Source: a virus. From it: DNA of 64,000 nucleotides. How positions within the stretch are numbered: position 1 is the stretch's first letter; each line of letters begins with the position of its first letter. Of this stretch, positions 48,945 to 57,293 are shown piece after piece. The notes beneath the pieces were generated by a model. That model saw nothing but the letters and a program-made list of their open reading frames with translations. It ran no database searches and was not told where the DNA came from. The DNA is taken from the IMG/VR virus record IMGVR_UViG_3300032897_000003, positions 1-64,000 of that record; one strand, written 5' to 3'. The position numbers were made by a program, and so were the translations under genes.

Positions 48945-51880
48945 GCGGGCAAGTCTCTCTATTCTCGAAAGTAGCCGAACCTGCGGCTAAGTCTGCACAT
49001 GCTGGGGTGGTCAGAGCGGTACGAATCTACGGGAAGGTGATCTACAACGTGGCCAAGCGGGCCTGGGAGATCGACTGCGAGCCGCAGGTAAGGCAGCGTC
49101 TGAAACGGGTGTTTCCGCGGATCAAGGCGGGAGCGGTCGACCTTTGCCTCGAGGACAACATCGACGCCGGGCGGGACCTGGCGTGGTTTCTCGATCGCTA
49201 TCCAATGGAGATCTCACCGGCAGACATGCGGCTCTTGCGCGAGCGAGAGACCGAGCACCGCGTGCTGGTTGAGGACATCGGACGGATCATGCAGTCGGAC
49301 TATGTGCCGACGGACATCACGTTGGCAATACCGCTGCGCAACTACCAGGCGCAGGCAGTCGATCTGACGAAGCGGGTGTTCGGGCTGCTCGATGCGGATG
49401 ATCTCGGAGTCGGGAAGACAGCCATTGGAATCGGATTGCTGGCCGATCCAAGGGCGCGTCCGGCGCTGGTCGTTACGTTGACCCACCTACCCGGGCAGTG
49501 GAAGCGCGAGATCGAACGGTTCGCCCCCGGACTCAACGTGCACATCCTGAAGAAGGGAACACCGTACAAGTTCGAGATCCGCGGCGGGCAGGAGTATTTC
49601 CCCGACGTCATCGTGACCAACTACCACAAGCTGGTCGGGTGGGCCGAAGAGCTACACGGCAAAGTCCAGACGGTGATCTTCGACGAGGCGCACGAGCTGA
49701 GGCGCAGCACGAGTGAGAAATACAGCGCTGCCAAGCGGGTCGCAGCAAAGTCGCGGTATAGGCTTGGGCTCACGGCAACCCCGATCTTCAACTTCGGTGG
49801 CGAGTTCTTCAATATCGCGGACGTGCTCCGCCCAGGAGATCTCGGAACGTGGGAGGAATTCTGCACGGAGTGGTGCAGTGGCTTCGCCGACAAGACGAAG
49901 GCCACCATTACGAAGCCGAAGGAGTTCGGGGCATACGTGCGCGAAGCTGGTTTGATGATCCGGCGTACGCGCAAAGAGGTTGGGCGCGAGCTGCCGCCGC
50001 TTACCATCTGCCCGCAGCTCGTCGATGCCGACCTGTTCTACTTGGACGAGATCGAGACCGAGGCCACCGCGCTGGCCAAGATCGTCTTGTCGGGAGGGGC
50101 TAACCCGTTCGAACAGCTGCGAGCAAGCCAGGAGCTGTCATGGAAGCTGCGCCAGGCCACTGGCGTCGCGAAGGCTCCTGCAGTAGCCGAGTTCACCCGC
50201 ATGCTTGTGGAGGGGGAAGAATCGGTCGTGCTGTTCGGATGGCACCGTGAGGTGTACCGCATCTGGGCGGAGCGGCTGGCCGACCTCGAACCGGTGTTTT
50301 TCACGGGAGAGGAGACTCCAGGGCAGAAGGAGGCAGCCGCGCAGGCCTTCATCGGTAAGAAAACCAAGTTGCTCATCATGAGCCTGCGGGCCGGGGCAGG
50401 CATCGATGGCCTGCAGAAAGCCTGCAGGACAGCCGTGTACGGTGAGATGGACTGGTCCCCGGCCGTGCACGAGCAGTGCCTCTCGAGCGATACCGAGATA
50501 TTGACGCCAGCCGGATTTCTCGGGGTTGACGCCGTAAAAGAGGGTGATGAGGTGGCTGCGTTCGACGCTGCGACCGGAGAGATTCGATGGGTTGCCGCGA
50601 CGAGCAAGGTGGATCGAACTCTCGGCGACGACGAACGGATGTACAGGTGCTACTCGAAGAAGGTCGATTTCCTGGTGACCGGGGATCACCGAATGGTCGT
50701 GAGGCGAAAAACCAGAACGACGGCAGGGGTTGGCAGGTCCCAGTGGGAGTTCGACATCGCTAGAAACATCGCGGGGTCGGCAAGACGCTTCATCCCTACG
50801 AGCGGGGTTCAGTCATCCGACGGTGTTCCTCTGAGTGACTATGAGCTAAGGCTGCTGGGATGGTTTGTGACCGACGGACATTTCAGTGGGCATCAATTGA
50901 TCTTCTATCAGGCTGAACAACAGCCGTGGAATGAAGACCTCGTCGAGGTGCTCAACGGATGCGGCATCGGGTGGACGCTCTTTAAGCGACGAGTCGTGCG
51001 GCCAAGCGGGGTCACAGTGATGAACTGGTACCACGTACCAAAGGGTAATTGCCCTCGGTGGTCAGAAGAGGAGCTAGACCAACTTCTGGCGGTGACAGGA
51101 CTCCCCGAGAGACTGGCTCTGGCGAAGAAGATGGGCAGAACAGAGTATGCGCTATACAAAAAACAGAGAAAGTGGGCACAAGGAGAACGCCCGGTCCCGG
51201 TCAAAAAGCGAGCTGGGCGTGGATATGAAACCTTGGAAAAATACCTCGATAAGAACCTCAGTCCACACCTCGACTCGATGACGAGAGAGCAATTGCGGGC
51301 TTTCCTTCGCGGAGTCAATATGGGCGATGGTGCGAAAGCGATGAAACTCAGCTACAAGATAACGAGCACGAACCGCTTGTTCTTCGACCGCCTCCAATCG
51401 CTCTGTGTGCGCCGTGGATTCTCTGCCAATTTGTCGACGCGCAACGCAGTCACCAAAGCAGGGAAGCCGATTTATGATCTGTGGATTGCCGACAAGGCAG
51501 AGGCGTCAGTCGCGCGATCAGGTAAACCCGGAGGTTTCGCGGAATGTGCGACCGAGTCTAAAGTTAGGGTGTGGTGCCTCAGCAATGAGCTCGGCACTCT
51601 AGTCACGCGCAGGAATGGGAAGGTCGCGATCGTCGGCAATTGCACTGGTCGTCTGTTGCGTGACGGACAACCGGATCCGGTGTTTGCCTATTACCTGCTG
51701 GCAGACTGTGGGAGCGACCCGGTCATCTCGGACGTGCTCGGGGTGAAGAGGGCGCAGCTGGAGGGGATTCGCGACCCGAGCGGAAATCTCATCGAGATGG
51801 CCCAAACTGATCCGGAACGGGTGAAGCGCTTGGCGGAGGCCTACTTAAGGCAGAGAAAAACGGCACCAGAGCGACAATAA
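48941..51880 (+). CDS. SNF2/DEAD-type helicase, interrupted by an intein
   Basis: 979 codons from TTG 48941 (TTGA overlap, GTGAGGG ahead). Motif I ADDLGVGKTAIGIGL at about residues 150-165; motif II VIFDEAHELRRS; LGLTATPIFN is motif III; the intein follows HEQ at Cys513, and motif VI resumes as CTGRLLRDGQ. Without the 388-residue intein the protein has 591 residues, normal for phage SNF2-like helicases. Might remodel DNA during replication or recombination. Last gene before a phage-type promoter. Confidence 0.88.
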   Translation: MSGQVSLFSKVAEPAAKSAHAGVVRAVRIYGKVIYNVAKRAWEIDCEPQVRQRLKRVFPRIKAGAVDLCLEDNIDAGRDLAWFLDRYPMEISPADMRLLRERETEHRVLVEDIGRIMQSDYVPTDITLAIPLRNYQAQAVDLTKRVFGLLDADDLGVGKTAIGIGLLADPRARPALVVTLTHLPGQWKREIERFAPGLNVHILKKGTPYKFEIRGGQEYFPDVIVTNYHKLVGWAEELHGKVQTVIFDEAHELRRSTSEKYSAAKRVAAKSRYRLGLTATPIFNFGGEFFNIADVLRPGDLGTWEEFCTEWCSGFADKTKATITKPKEFGAYVREAGLMIRRTRKEVGRELPPLTICPQLVDADLFYLDEIETEATALAKIVLSGGANPFEQLRASQELSWKLRQATGVAKAPAVAEFTRMLVEGEESVVLFGWHREVYRIWAERLADLEPVFFTGEETPGQKEAAAQAFIGKKTKLLIMSLRAGAGIDGLQKACRTAVYGEMDWSPAVHEQCLSSDTEILTPAGFLGVDAVKEGDEVAAFDAATGEIRWVAATSKVDRTLGDDERMYRCYSKKVDFLVTGDHRMVVRRKTRTTAGVGRSQWEFDIARNIAGSARRFIPTSGVQSSDGVPLSDYELRLLGWFVTDGHFSGHQLIFYQAEQQPWNEDLVEVLNGCGIGWTLFKRRVVRPSGVTVMNWYHVPKGNCPRWSEEELDQLLAVTGLPERLALAKKMGRTEYALYKKQRKWAQGERPVPVKKRAGRGYETLEKYLDKNLSPHLDSMTREQLRAFLRGVNMGDGAKAMKLSYKITSTNRLFFDRLQSLCVRRGFSANLSTRNAVTKAGKPIYDLWIADKAEASVARSGKPGGFAECATESKVRVWCLSNELGTLVTRRNGKVAIVGNCTGRLLRDGQPDPVFAYYLLADCGSDPVISDVLGVKRAQLEGIRDPSGNLIEMAQTDPERVKRLAEAYLRQRKTAPERQ
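50477..51640 (+). other. intein in helicase motif VI
   Basis: 388 residues from Cys513 to Asn900, followed by Cys. Block A CLSSDTEILTPAGFLGVDAV; block B VTGDHRMVV; LAGLIDADG motifs LLGWFVTDGHF and FLRGVNMGDGAK; C-terminal block KVAIVGN. The residue before the last Asn is Gly rather than the usual His, a change seen in some active inteins. The insertion splits motif VI between Q and C-T-G-R. Confidence 0.88.
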
Positions 51881-51881
51881 T
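51855..51881 (+). promoter_or_regulatory. phage-type promoter
   Basis: GAAAAAC at 51855 and CGACAATAAT at 51872, 17 bases apart. The stop codon of the helicase (TAA at 51878-51880) lies in the -10-like box. Confidence 0.65.
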
Positions 51882-51921
51882 ACCGGTGAGCGATGAGCAA
51901 GCCTTTTCGCGGGAGACGCGT

Positions 51922-52917
51922 ATGAACAAGACTTCGATCTCGTGGTGCATGAACCCCGACGGAACGCCGGGATTCACGTGGAATCCAGCAGTGGGCTGCT
52001 CTCCTGTGTCCAGCGGTTGCGCGAACTGCTGGGCAGCCGCGCTTGCTTCCACCCGGCTCGAACATCTCGCGGCGTACTCTGGTCTCACGAAGAACGGCCG
52101 CTGGACCGGATCCGTCCGCTTCTTCCCCGAGAAGCTGGCCGAGCCGCTGCGCCGTCGCAAGCCGGCCGGAATCTTCGTGATAGACATGGGCGACATCGCA
52201 ATGCTGCCACGCGAGCAGATAGCGGCCATCTTCGGCGTGATGGCGGCGACGCCGCAGCATTGCTATTTCATGCTGACGAAGCGGCCGGGCCTGCTGCGCG
52301 AGTGGTTCCGGTGGTGCGGAGATCCCGCGAGCTGGTATCCGTTCGCGGTCGAGCTGGCGAAGCATGGGATCGGATGCAACGAAGAGCTGAGGCAGACCGT
52401 CGCGAGTCATCCGTTGCATTTGCCACGTGAAAAGCGCTGGCCGCTACCGAACGTCGTGATCGGCGCCTCGGTCTGCACAAAGGCCGACCTATCCAAGCTC
52501 GACGAGCTTCACGAGATTCCGGCGGCCATTCGATTCGTGAGCTTCGAGCCGCTGCTGGAGGACCTGGGCAAGTTGGACCTGCGGGGAATAGGGTGGGCAA
52601 TACCTGGAGGCGAATCCGGCCCCCACGCCCGCCCATGCCATGTCGGGTGGATTCGCTCCATCGTCGAGCAATGCAAGCAGGCCGGCACGCGGGTGCACGT
52701 CAAGCAGCTGGGGACGAATGCGCGCGCTGTCTACAGCAAAGAATCGTTTCGCGAATGGGAGCCGATCGTCGGCCGTAAACGCATTCTGGTCTGGTCCGAG
52801 CGCGGACAGGACGACGAGTTCGAAATCCAATTCCGTGACCGTGCCGGCTCCGACCCGTCCGAATGGCCCGAGGACCTGCGAATCAGGCAACCGATTTTCG
52901 AGAGGAGCGCGCGATGA
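51922..52917 (+). CDS. DUF5131 (phage Gp37/Gp68) protein
   Basis: 331 residues from ATG 51922 (GGGAGA ahead); GTG 51886 is also possible. Start pattern ISWCMNPDGTPGFTWNPAVGC, then CSPVSSGCANCWA, a C-x6-C-x2-C set. Later IFVIDMGDIAML, YFMLTKRPGLL, FVSFEPLLEDLG and IPGGESGPHARP are family marks. The Cys set and barrel pattern point to a radical-SAM-like iron-sulphur enzyme, but substrate is unknown. First gene of a phage-type transcription unit. Confidence 0.85.
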   Translation: MNKTSISWCMNPDGTPGFTWNPAVGCSPVSSGCANCWAAALASTRLEHLAAYSGLTKNGRWTGSVRFFPEKLAEPLRRRKPAGIFVIDMGDIAMLPREQIAAIFGVMAATPQHCYFMLTKRPGLLREWFRWCGDPASWYPFAVELAKHGIGCNEELRQTVASHPLHLPREKRWPLPNVVIGASVCTKADLSKLDELHEIPAAIRFVSFEPLLEDLGKLDLRGIGWAIPGGESGPHARPCHVGWIRSIVEQCKQAGTRVHVKQLGTNARAVYSKESFREWEPIVGRKRILVWSERGQDDEFEIQFRDRAGSDPSEWPEDLRIRQPIFERSAR

Positions 52918-53369
52918 AGACCAAACAGCAACCCGCCGAGTGGGTGAGACCGACGAAGGCGGAGAGACGCGATTGGGTTTGCAACCTTCGGTCATGTGGC
53001 CGCCGACCAGTCGTGGCGGTCAGAAACGCGACGGGAGGCGCCCGCTGCTCCTACTGTGCGAAACTCGACGGCATCAGGCTGCCGCCCGTGCGCAAGGCGA
53101 AGAAGCGCAAGCCCGCGGCGAAGGTCACGACGTGGAGCGGGTGGGGGATTCGCTGCCACTTTGAATTGACCTCATACGCGTCTGAAGAGACGGCTAGAGC
53201 TGCGCTTCGGTTGGCCGCGCCAGGGTGCAAGCTCGTCGCCCACGCCCCGAACCAGGTTTGGATCCGCGTGCGTCTGCTCGTCGGCGCCGGCTGCGACCTC
53301 GTGCTGGGCCGCGTGTCGTGTGCTCGGCTGGGGTTCGCGCTCGTCAAGTACAAGGGGATTTTGGTGTAG
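52914..53369 (+). CDS. basic zinc-binding hypothetical protein
   Basis: 151 residues, ATGA-coupled. N-terminal WVCNLRSCG and CSYCAKL provide Cys pairs; the C-terminal half has beta strands (VWIRVRLLVGAGCDLVLG). Very basic (KKRKPAAK). Not recognised. Confidence 0.55.
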   Translation: MKTKQQPAEWVRPTKAERRDWVCNLRSCGRRPVVAVRNATGGARCSYCAKLDGIRLPPVRKAKKRKPAAKVTTWSGWGIRCHFELTSYASEETARAALRLAAPGCKLVAHAPNQVWIRVRLLVGAGCDLVLGRVSCARLGFALVKYKGILV

Positions 53370-53371
53370 CC

Positions 53372-53728
53372 ATGACCACTCTGTCCTGCGACTGCTCGTG
53401 CGGCGATTACGATAGTTACCGCTGCTACTCCGAGATCATCCGCAAGGCCCGCAAGCCGCACACGTGCTGTGAGTGTGGAGAGGTCATCCAGACGGGAAAG
53501 TGCTACCAAGAAGCCACCGGCATCGACTGCGAGGGGACAGCATTTCGCTATCGCACATGTATCGGCTGCGCGAACATCCGCGCGAAGTATTGTCCAGGGG
53601 GCTTCCTCTTCGGCGATCTGGCCGAGCAAATCATGGACTGCCTCGGATGGGACTACCGCGACTCGCCCGAGGAAATCGTGTGCGACGAAGATGACGGGCC
53701 GTCACTGTATGGAGAACAGCAATCATGA
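53372..53728 (+). CDS. conserved Cys-rich phage protein
   Basis: 118 residues. Pattern CDCSCGDYDSYR, then KARKPHTCCECGEVIQTGKCY, then TCIGCANIRAKYC. Thirteen Cys suggest two zinc sites. The 'K-A-R-K-x-H-x-C-x-E-C' stretch occurs in a widespread phage family of unknown role. Starts 2 bp after the previous stop; ATGA link to the next gene. Confidence 0.7.
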   Translation: MTTLSCDCSCGDYDSYRCYSEIIRKARKPHTCCECGEVIQTGKCYQEATGIDCEGTAFRYRTCIGCANIRAKYCPGGFLFGDLAEQIMDCLGWDYRDSPEEIVCDEDDGPSLYGEQQS

Positions 53729-54435
53729 ACACTGCAACCCCCGACCTTATCGCTACCTGTGGCGGTGGCATCATCTTCACCGCCGACAGCATCCGCGGCA
53801 TTCGCGAGGGGAGGAAGACGCGGACGACGCGGCTGATGAAGCCGCAGCCGCCCGAATGGTGCGATCGATGTGGACACACCTATTTTACTCCGAAGGGGAA
53901 AATCAGTTTTCGCGGAATCCACCAGGAACACGGTCCAGCTGAGAAGTTCATGCCGGGACCACGCTACCTTCCCGGCAAGCGCTACTACTGCAAGGAGACA
54001 TGGGGAGACGCCGATCATTACTACCAGGGCCACGTGAACGATTGTCCAAGCGTAGTTGCCTACGGCACACGCGAAGCCATTCGCTTCAATGCTGAGGAGC
54101 CTCACGAGATAGAAGCTCGCGATATCGAGAGTTGGAATTGGAACAAGATGAAGTGGCGCTCGTCAATGTCCATGCCCCGCTGGGCCGCCCGCTACGTAAT
54201 CGAGATCGACGACGTCAAGCCAATCCGCCTGCAGGAGATGACGGAGGAGATGGCATTCGAAGAGGGCTGCGATGGACCGCACGCAACCGTCATCGCTGGA
54301 GACATCAGCGAGGTGGGTCCAGATTCTCCTGTCCACGATTTGATGGATCGATGGGACGCGCTGAACGGCAAGAAAGCACCTTGGGCGAGCAATCCATGGT
54401 GTTTCAGCTATCGATTCCACTTGGTGCAGCCATGA
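53725..54435 (+). CDS. ASCH-like phage protein
   Basis: 236 residues. GIREGRKTRTTRLMKPQPPEW, then CDRCG, then RYYCKETWGDADHY, and WRSSMSMPRWAARYVIEIDD followed by IRLQEMTEEMAFEEGCDG are the landmarks of ASCH-like phage proteins, a PUA-like RNA-binding fold. Often found close to DUF5131 genes in phages (background knowledge). ATGA overlaps at both ends. Confidence 0.75.
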   Translation: MNTATPDLIATCGGGIIFTADSIRGIREGRKTRTTRLMKPQPPEWCDRCGHTYFTPKGKISFRGIHQEHGPAEKFMPGPRYLPGKRYYCKETWGDADHYYQGHVNDCPSVVAYGTREAIRFNAEEPHEIEARDIESWNWNKMKWRSSMSMPRWAARYVIEIDDVKPIRLQEMTEEMAFEEGCDGPHATVIAGDISEVGPDSPVHDLMDRWDALNGKKAPWASNPWCFSYRFHLVQP

Positions 54436-54902
54436 CCCGCTACCTCATCCCCCTCGCTCTCGCCTGGGCCATCCTGCTGTCCGGCGTGTGCCGAGCCGAC
54501 GCTGCCCGCGCAGTCTCGCTCCTCTGCCCGCCCGGCAGCGCCTACCTCGCGCCGTTGGTCGATTCGGCCGCTCGGCTGTACTTGCTCCATCCCCACTTGC
54601 TGGTAGCCGTGGTCGCGCACGAGAGCCGATGCGACCCCTGGGCGGCGAGTGGCCGCGGAGACTTCGGCCTCGGCCAGATTCGCATCGGCGGGTCGGCGGC
54701 CCTGGGCGCGGCCGCGCTTGAGCTGCAGGGCCCCGCCCTCAACCTCGCCCTGACCGCTCGCCACCTTGCCCGATGCCTCGTGCTCTGCGGGGCGCTCGGG
54801 CCGGCGCTGTCGGTGTACTCGGGACATCGGCGGTGCCGAGCAAGCAGGTACAGTCGCGCGGTGGTCGCGCTGCTGAGGATGACGTTTCGGGAAAGGAGCT
54901 GA
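54432..54902 (+). CDS. secreted lytic transglycosylase (SLT domain)
   Basis: 156 residues from ATG 54432. A Sec signal (YLIPLALAWAILLSGVCRADA, split by charge only at the ends) covers residues 1-24. VVAHESRCDPWAASGRGDFG then LGQI is the SLT core with catalytic Glu in HES, followed by LSVYSGHRRC. Cuts peptidoglycan from the periplasm, so it may aid lysis without a holin or loosen the wall. Lies far from the main endolysin at 31617. Confidence 0.8.
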   Translation: MTRYLIPLALAWAILLSGVCRADAARAVSLLCPPGSAYLAPLVDSAARLYLLHPHLLVAVVAHESRCDPWAASGRGDFGLGQIRIGGSAALGAAALELQGPALNLALTARHLARCLVLCGALGPALSVYSGHRRCRASRYSRAVVALLRMTFRERS

Positions 54903-54905
54903 CCC

Positions 54906-55106
54906 ATGTTGACCAGGAAACGAATCGCGGAGCTGGGATCCGAGGTAGAAGAGGGCCTGGGAGGCAGGATATCCGACGACGACCTTTTTGACCTGCTGGC
55001 CATGGCCGACCCGGCCGAGCGAGAGAAGGACCGCGAGAGATGCCGCCGAAAGGCCGAGGCCGAGAGACGATTCAAGCAGACGTTGCCATTTGCAAGGGAG
55101 AGGTGA
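54906..55106 (+). CDS. small helical protein
   Basis: 66 residues. Charged helix-rich sequence (AEREKDRERCRRKAEAERRF). Follows the transglycosylase by 3 bp. Not recognised. Confidence 0.55.
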   Translation: MLTRKRIAELGSEVEEGLGGRISDDDLFDLLAMADPAEREKDRERCRRKAEAERRFKQTLPFARER

Positions 55107-55108
55107 CC

Positions 55109-55543
55109 ATGGAAGCGCAGAAGATGATGACCGAAGAAGAGATGGCGCTGGAGATTGCGAACGCGTGGCGAAAAGGAAAAGCTGCTCCGCCGATTCCAAG
55201 ATCGGAATGGGGAATGGACAGCTGGCCTGGCAGCTGGGAATGTGCTCACGTAGCCCTCGCCAAAGCACGCGAGATGCTCTGCCCTCCGCTGGAGGCGCGG
55301 ATCAAAGAGCTGGAGGAGATGCTACAGGCGCAGGGCCGGGCGGTGCAACCGGCAGCGCCCCAATCAGCGCCGACGGTGGTCTCAAACACCGCAACAAGGA
55401 CGGTGAATTTTGGACCCCAGCCCACGCCGTTCCGCTGGTCGCCGGAGACGGTTGAGGCGTGCAGGGCAGCTCAAGAAAATGGTCAACGAGGGCTGGCTAC
55501 CATGCTGATGATCGCCGACATCGCCAGGGGAGGTGCAGAGTGA
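55109..55543 (+). CDS. hypothetical protein
   Basis: 144 residues with GAGAGGTGA ahead of ATG 55109. Helical N-terminal half (TEEEMALEIANAWRKGKAAPP), a coil-like middle, and a helical end. GTGA overlap with the next gene. Not recognised. Confidence 0.55.
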   Translation: MEAQKMMTEEEMALEIANAWRKGKAAPPIPRSEWGMDSWPGSWECAHVALAKAREMLCPPLEARIKELEEMLQAQGRAVQPAAPQSAPTVVSNTATRTVNFGPQPTPFRWSPETVEACRAAQENGQRGLATMLMIADIARGGAE

Positions 55544-55812
55544 CCCAAGACGCAAGCGTGCTACAACAGGAATTCAACGCAGCGGTGGTACTCACCGAGG
55601 CTAGGTTGCAGGAATTGGACAACGCTCGTGATGCGGCCAGGCCATCTATGCGATTGCGTCCTCAACTAAGCATCGACGGCAATCAATGGTGCGCGCTGTT
55701 CGGGCAGTCTTTGCAAGACGGCGTGGCTGGATTCGGGGAATCTCCAGACGCTGCCTACAAGGATTTCGACCGAGCGTGGATGGAATCTCTGAAGGACAGA
55801 GGTGCAAAGTGA
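55540..55812 (+). CDS. hypothetical protein
   Basis: 90 residues from GTG 55540. SIDGNQWCALFGQSLQDGVAG followed by FGESPDAAYKDFDRAW resembles a common small phage protein pattern (a 'D-G-x-x-W-x-a-l-x-G' beta segment then a helix). Function unknown. GTGA overlap with the next gene. Confidence 0.6.
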   Translation: MTQDASVLQQEFNAAVVLTEARLQELDNARDAARPSMRLRPQLSIDGNQWCALFGQSLQDGVAGFGESPDAAYKDFDRAWMESLKDRGAK

Positions 55813-56073
55813 GCTTCCCGACGATCGGCGAGCATGTCTTGATTTACTCGGAGCTGGACGGATGGGTGGACGACGTGGTGATCACAGAAGTTGACCGGCG
55901 CGGTCCAGGTTTTCGTGTTCGACGTCGATGGCGTGGTGACGTATTGGCACAACGGAGGCCGGTCACTCTCGGTGCGAGAGGTGATCGTCGAGGCTGCCAG
56001 GTGTCAGCGCGCGAAGATGAAGCTCGCGGAGCTGGAGCGCTTCGCCGAGCGGGTGATTCCGAGGAATGGGTGA
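55809..56073 (+). pseudogene. small protein with a frameshift near 55915
   Basis: From GTG 55809: MSFPTIGEHVLIYSELDGWV, continuing DDVVITEVDRRGPGF. In frame the next codons give Arg-rich nonsense (to 56084), but shifting by one base at about 55912-55916 gives VFDVDGVVTYWHNGGRSLSV and REVIVEAARCQRAKMKLAEL, ending PRNG at TGA 56071-56073. The joined product (~88 residues) is a plausible beta protein followed by a helix. Either decay or a one-base error. Confidence 0.55.
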
Positions 56074-56129
56074 GGGCAGCGTAGTCCTGGAGCTCGGTGG
56101 CTTGATGTAGCAACAATGAGGTGATGACC

Positions 56130-56408
56130 ATGGACCGACCACGCTCAGAATGGGACAAAATCGCCTTGAGTGCTGGGCAAGTGTGGAAACTGGACAACAG
56201 CGGAGATGTGTTCAGGTTGGAAGAAATCGACGGGCAGAGTGACCGAGGCGATACCTGGAGGGTGAGCTTCTTGAACCGGCAAACTCGGCTACCGGATGGA
56301 GAGGTGAGCTTTCTGTTCGCCGAGACCATCAAGCGTAGGTGCAACTACCTAGGAATGGACAGCGTCATTGTCGGCGATGGGGTGGCTCATGCCAGCGCAG
56401 CAGGGTGA
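56130..56408 (+). CDS. hypothetical protein
   Basis: 92 residues from ATG 56130 (GAGGTGA ahead; GTG 56121 and ATG 56124 also possible). Beta-rich: GQVWKLDNSGDVFRLEEIDG, TWRVSFLNRQTRL. Resembles the small SH3-like proteins common in phages. Not assigned. Confidence 0.55.
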   Translation: MDRPRSEWDKIALSAGQVWKLDNSGDVFRLEEIDGQSDRGDTWRVSFLNRQTRLPDGEVSFLFAETIKRRCNYLGMDSVIVGDGVAHASAAG

Positions 56409-56453
56409 GGATTTGAGAAAACTTTTTTACACAGACGTGGTAGACTCTTCCGC

Positions 56454-57293
56454 ATGAAGACCAGGCTCATGCATATTGGACTCGTGTTTCTCGGTCTGGG
56501 ATTGGTTGGAGTTCCGGTTGGGCAGGCGTGGTTTGGAGGAGCGAACATTGGGGCGTCGGTCAGCGTCGGCCTTGTGTTGGCGGTGTTGTACGCCGCGATC
56601 GTGAGGGTTGCGAACGTCTGGGCTGATGGCATTTCCAACATGCGGAGGACATTTGCTGTCGTTGGGACTGTCGCTGGAATTGCCGGACCCGTGATCACTG
56701 CTTTGTCCACCAATCTACCGGCAGGGTCGAAGGGAGCAATCGCAGCAGGATTCGCCACAGCGCTACTGGCTTCGTGGAAAGCAGCATTCGGTAGTGGAGG
56801 GACGGTAGCGATTCCGTCGAGCGAATCTGTGACTGTCCCACTCGACCAGAAGAAGGGAGCGGGAGCCGCGGTCGTGTTGGTGCTAGCTGGTCTGCTGTCA
56901 GGAAGCGCCCAGGCGGCCGGTCCGCAGCTCGGCACGTGTGTGGATGCCGGAAACACCTGGTGCGTTCAGCCAGCCACGGCGCTGGGTTGGCAGCTCAACC
57001 TAAAGACCGGCGACGTCCGCAACGCGGCTGTGATGGTTGGCTACTCGCTCGTGCACCAGACCGGCTTCGCGATCGGCGCCGGGCTGTATGGAGGAATGGG
57101 ACTCGCGGCGAGCGGGCCGAATGCGCCCCAGCTGAGTCTCGGGGTGAGCCTGACCAACTTCGGCGCGATTCTGATCGGAGCCCAGAGGGCGAAATTCGCT
57201 GACGGGACATCGGCCTACCAGGGCGTGGTCACGCTGGCCGGGACGCTGCAATTTGGCGGGACGCCGGCCTACGCGGGAAAGGCGGTGCAGTGA
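56454..57293 (+). CDS. membrane protein with a periplasmic/outer-membrane-like domain
   Basis: 279 residues. At least four hydrophobic segments in the first half (residues ~5-25, 30-55, 68-90, 95-108), then AAVVLVLAGLLSGSAQA at ~143-159, which looks like a second signal peptide. The C-terminal ~120 residues have alternating strands (MVGYSLVHQTGFAIGAGLYGG, LSLGVSLTNFGAILIGAQ) as in small beta-barrels. May be a fusion of a holin-like part and a barrel. No ribosome site; TAGACT at 56442 lies 6-7 bases upstream. Confidence 0.55.
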   Translation: MKTRLMHIGLVFLGLGLVGVPVGQAWFGGANIGASVSVGLVLAVLYAAIVRVANVWADGISNMRRTFAVVGTVAGIAGPVITALSTNLPAGSKGAIAAGFATALLASWKAAFGSGGTVAIPSSESVTVPLDQKKGAGAAVVLVLAGLLSGSAQAAGPQLGTCVDAGNTWCVQPATALGWQLNLKTGDVRNAAVMVGYSLVHQTGFAIGAGLYGGMGLAASGPNAPQLSLGVSLTNFGAILIGAQRAKFADGTSAYQGVVTLAGTLQFGGTPAYAGKAVQ

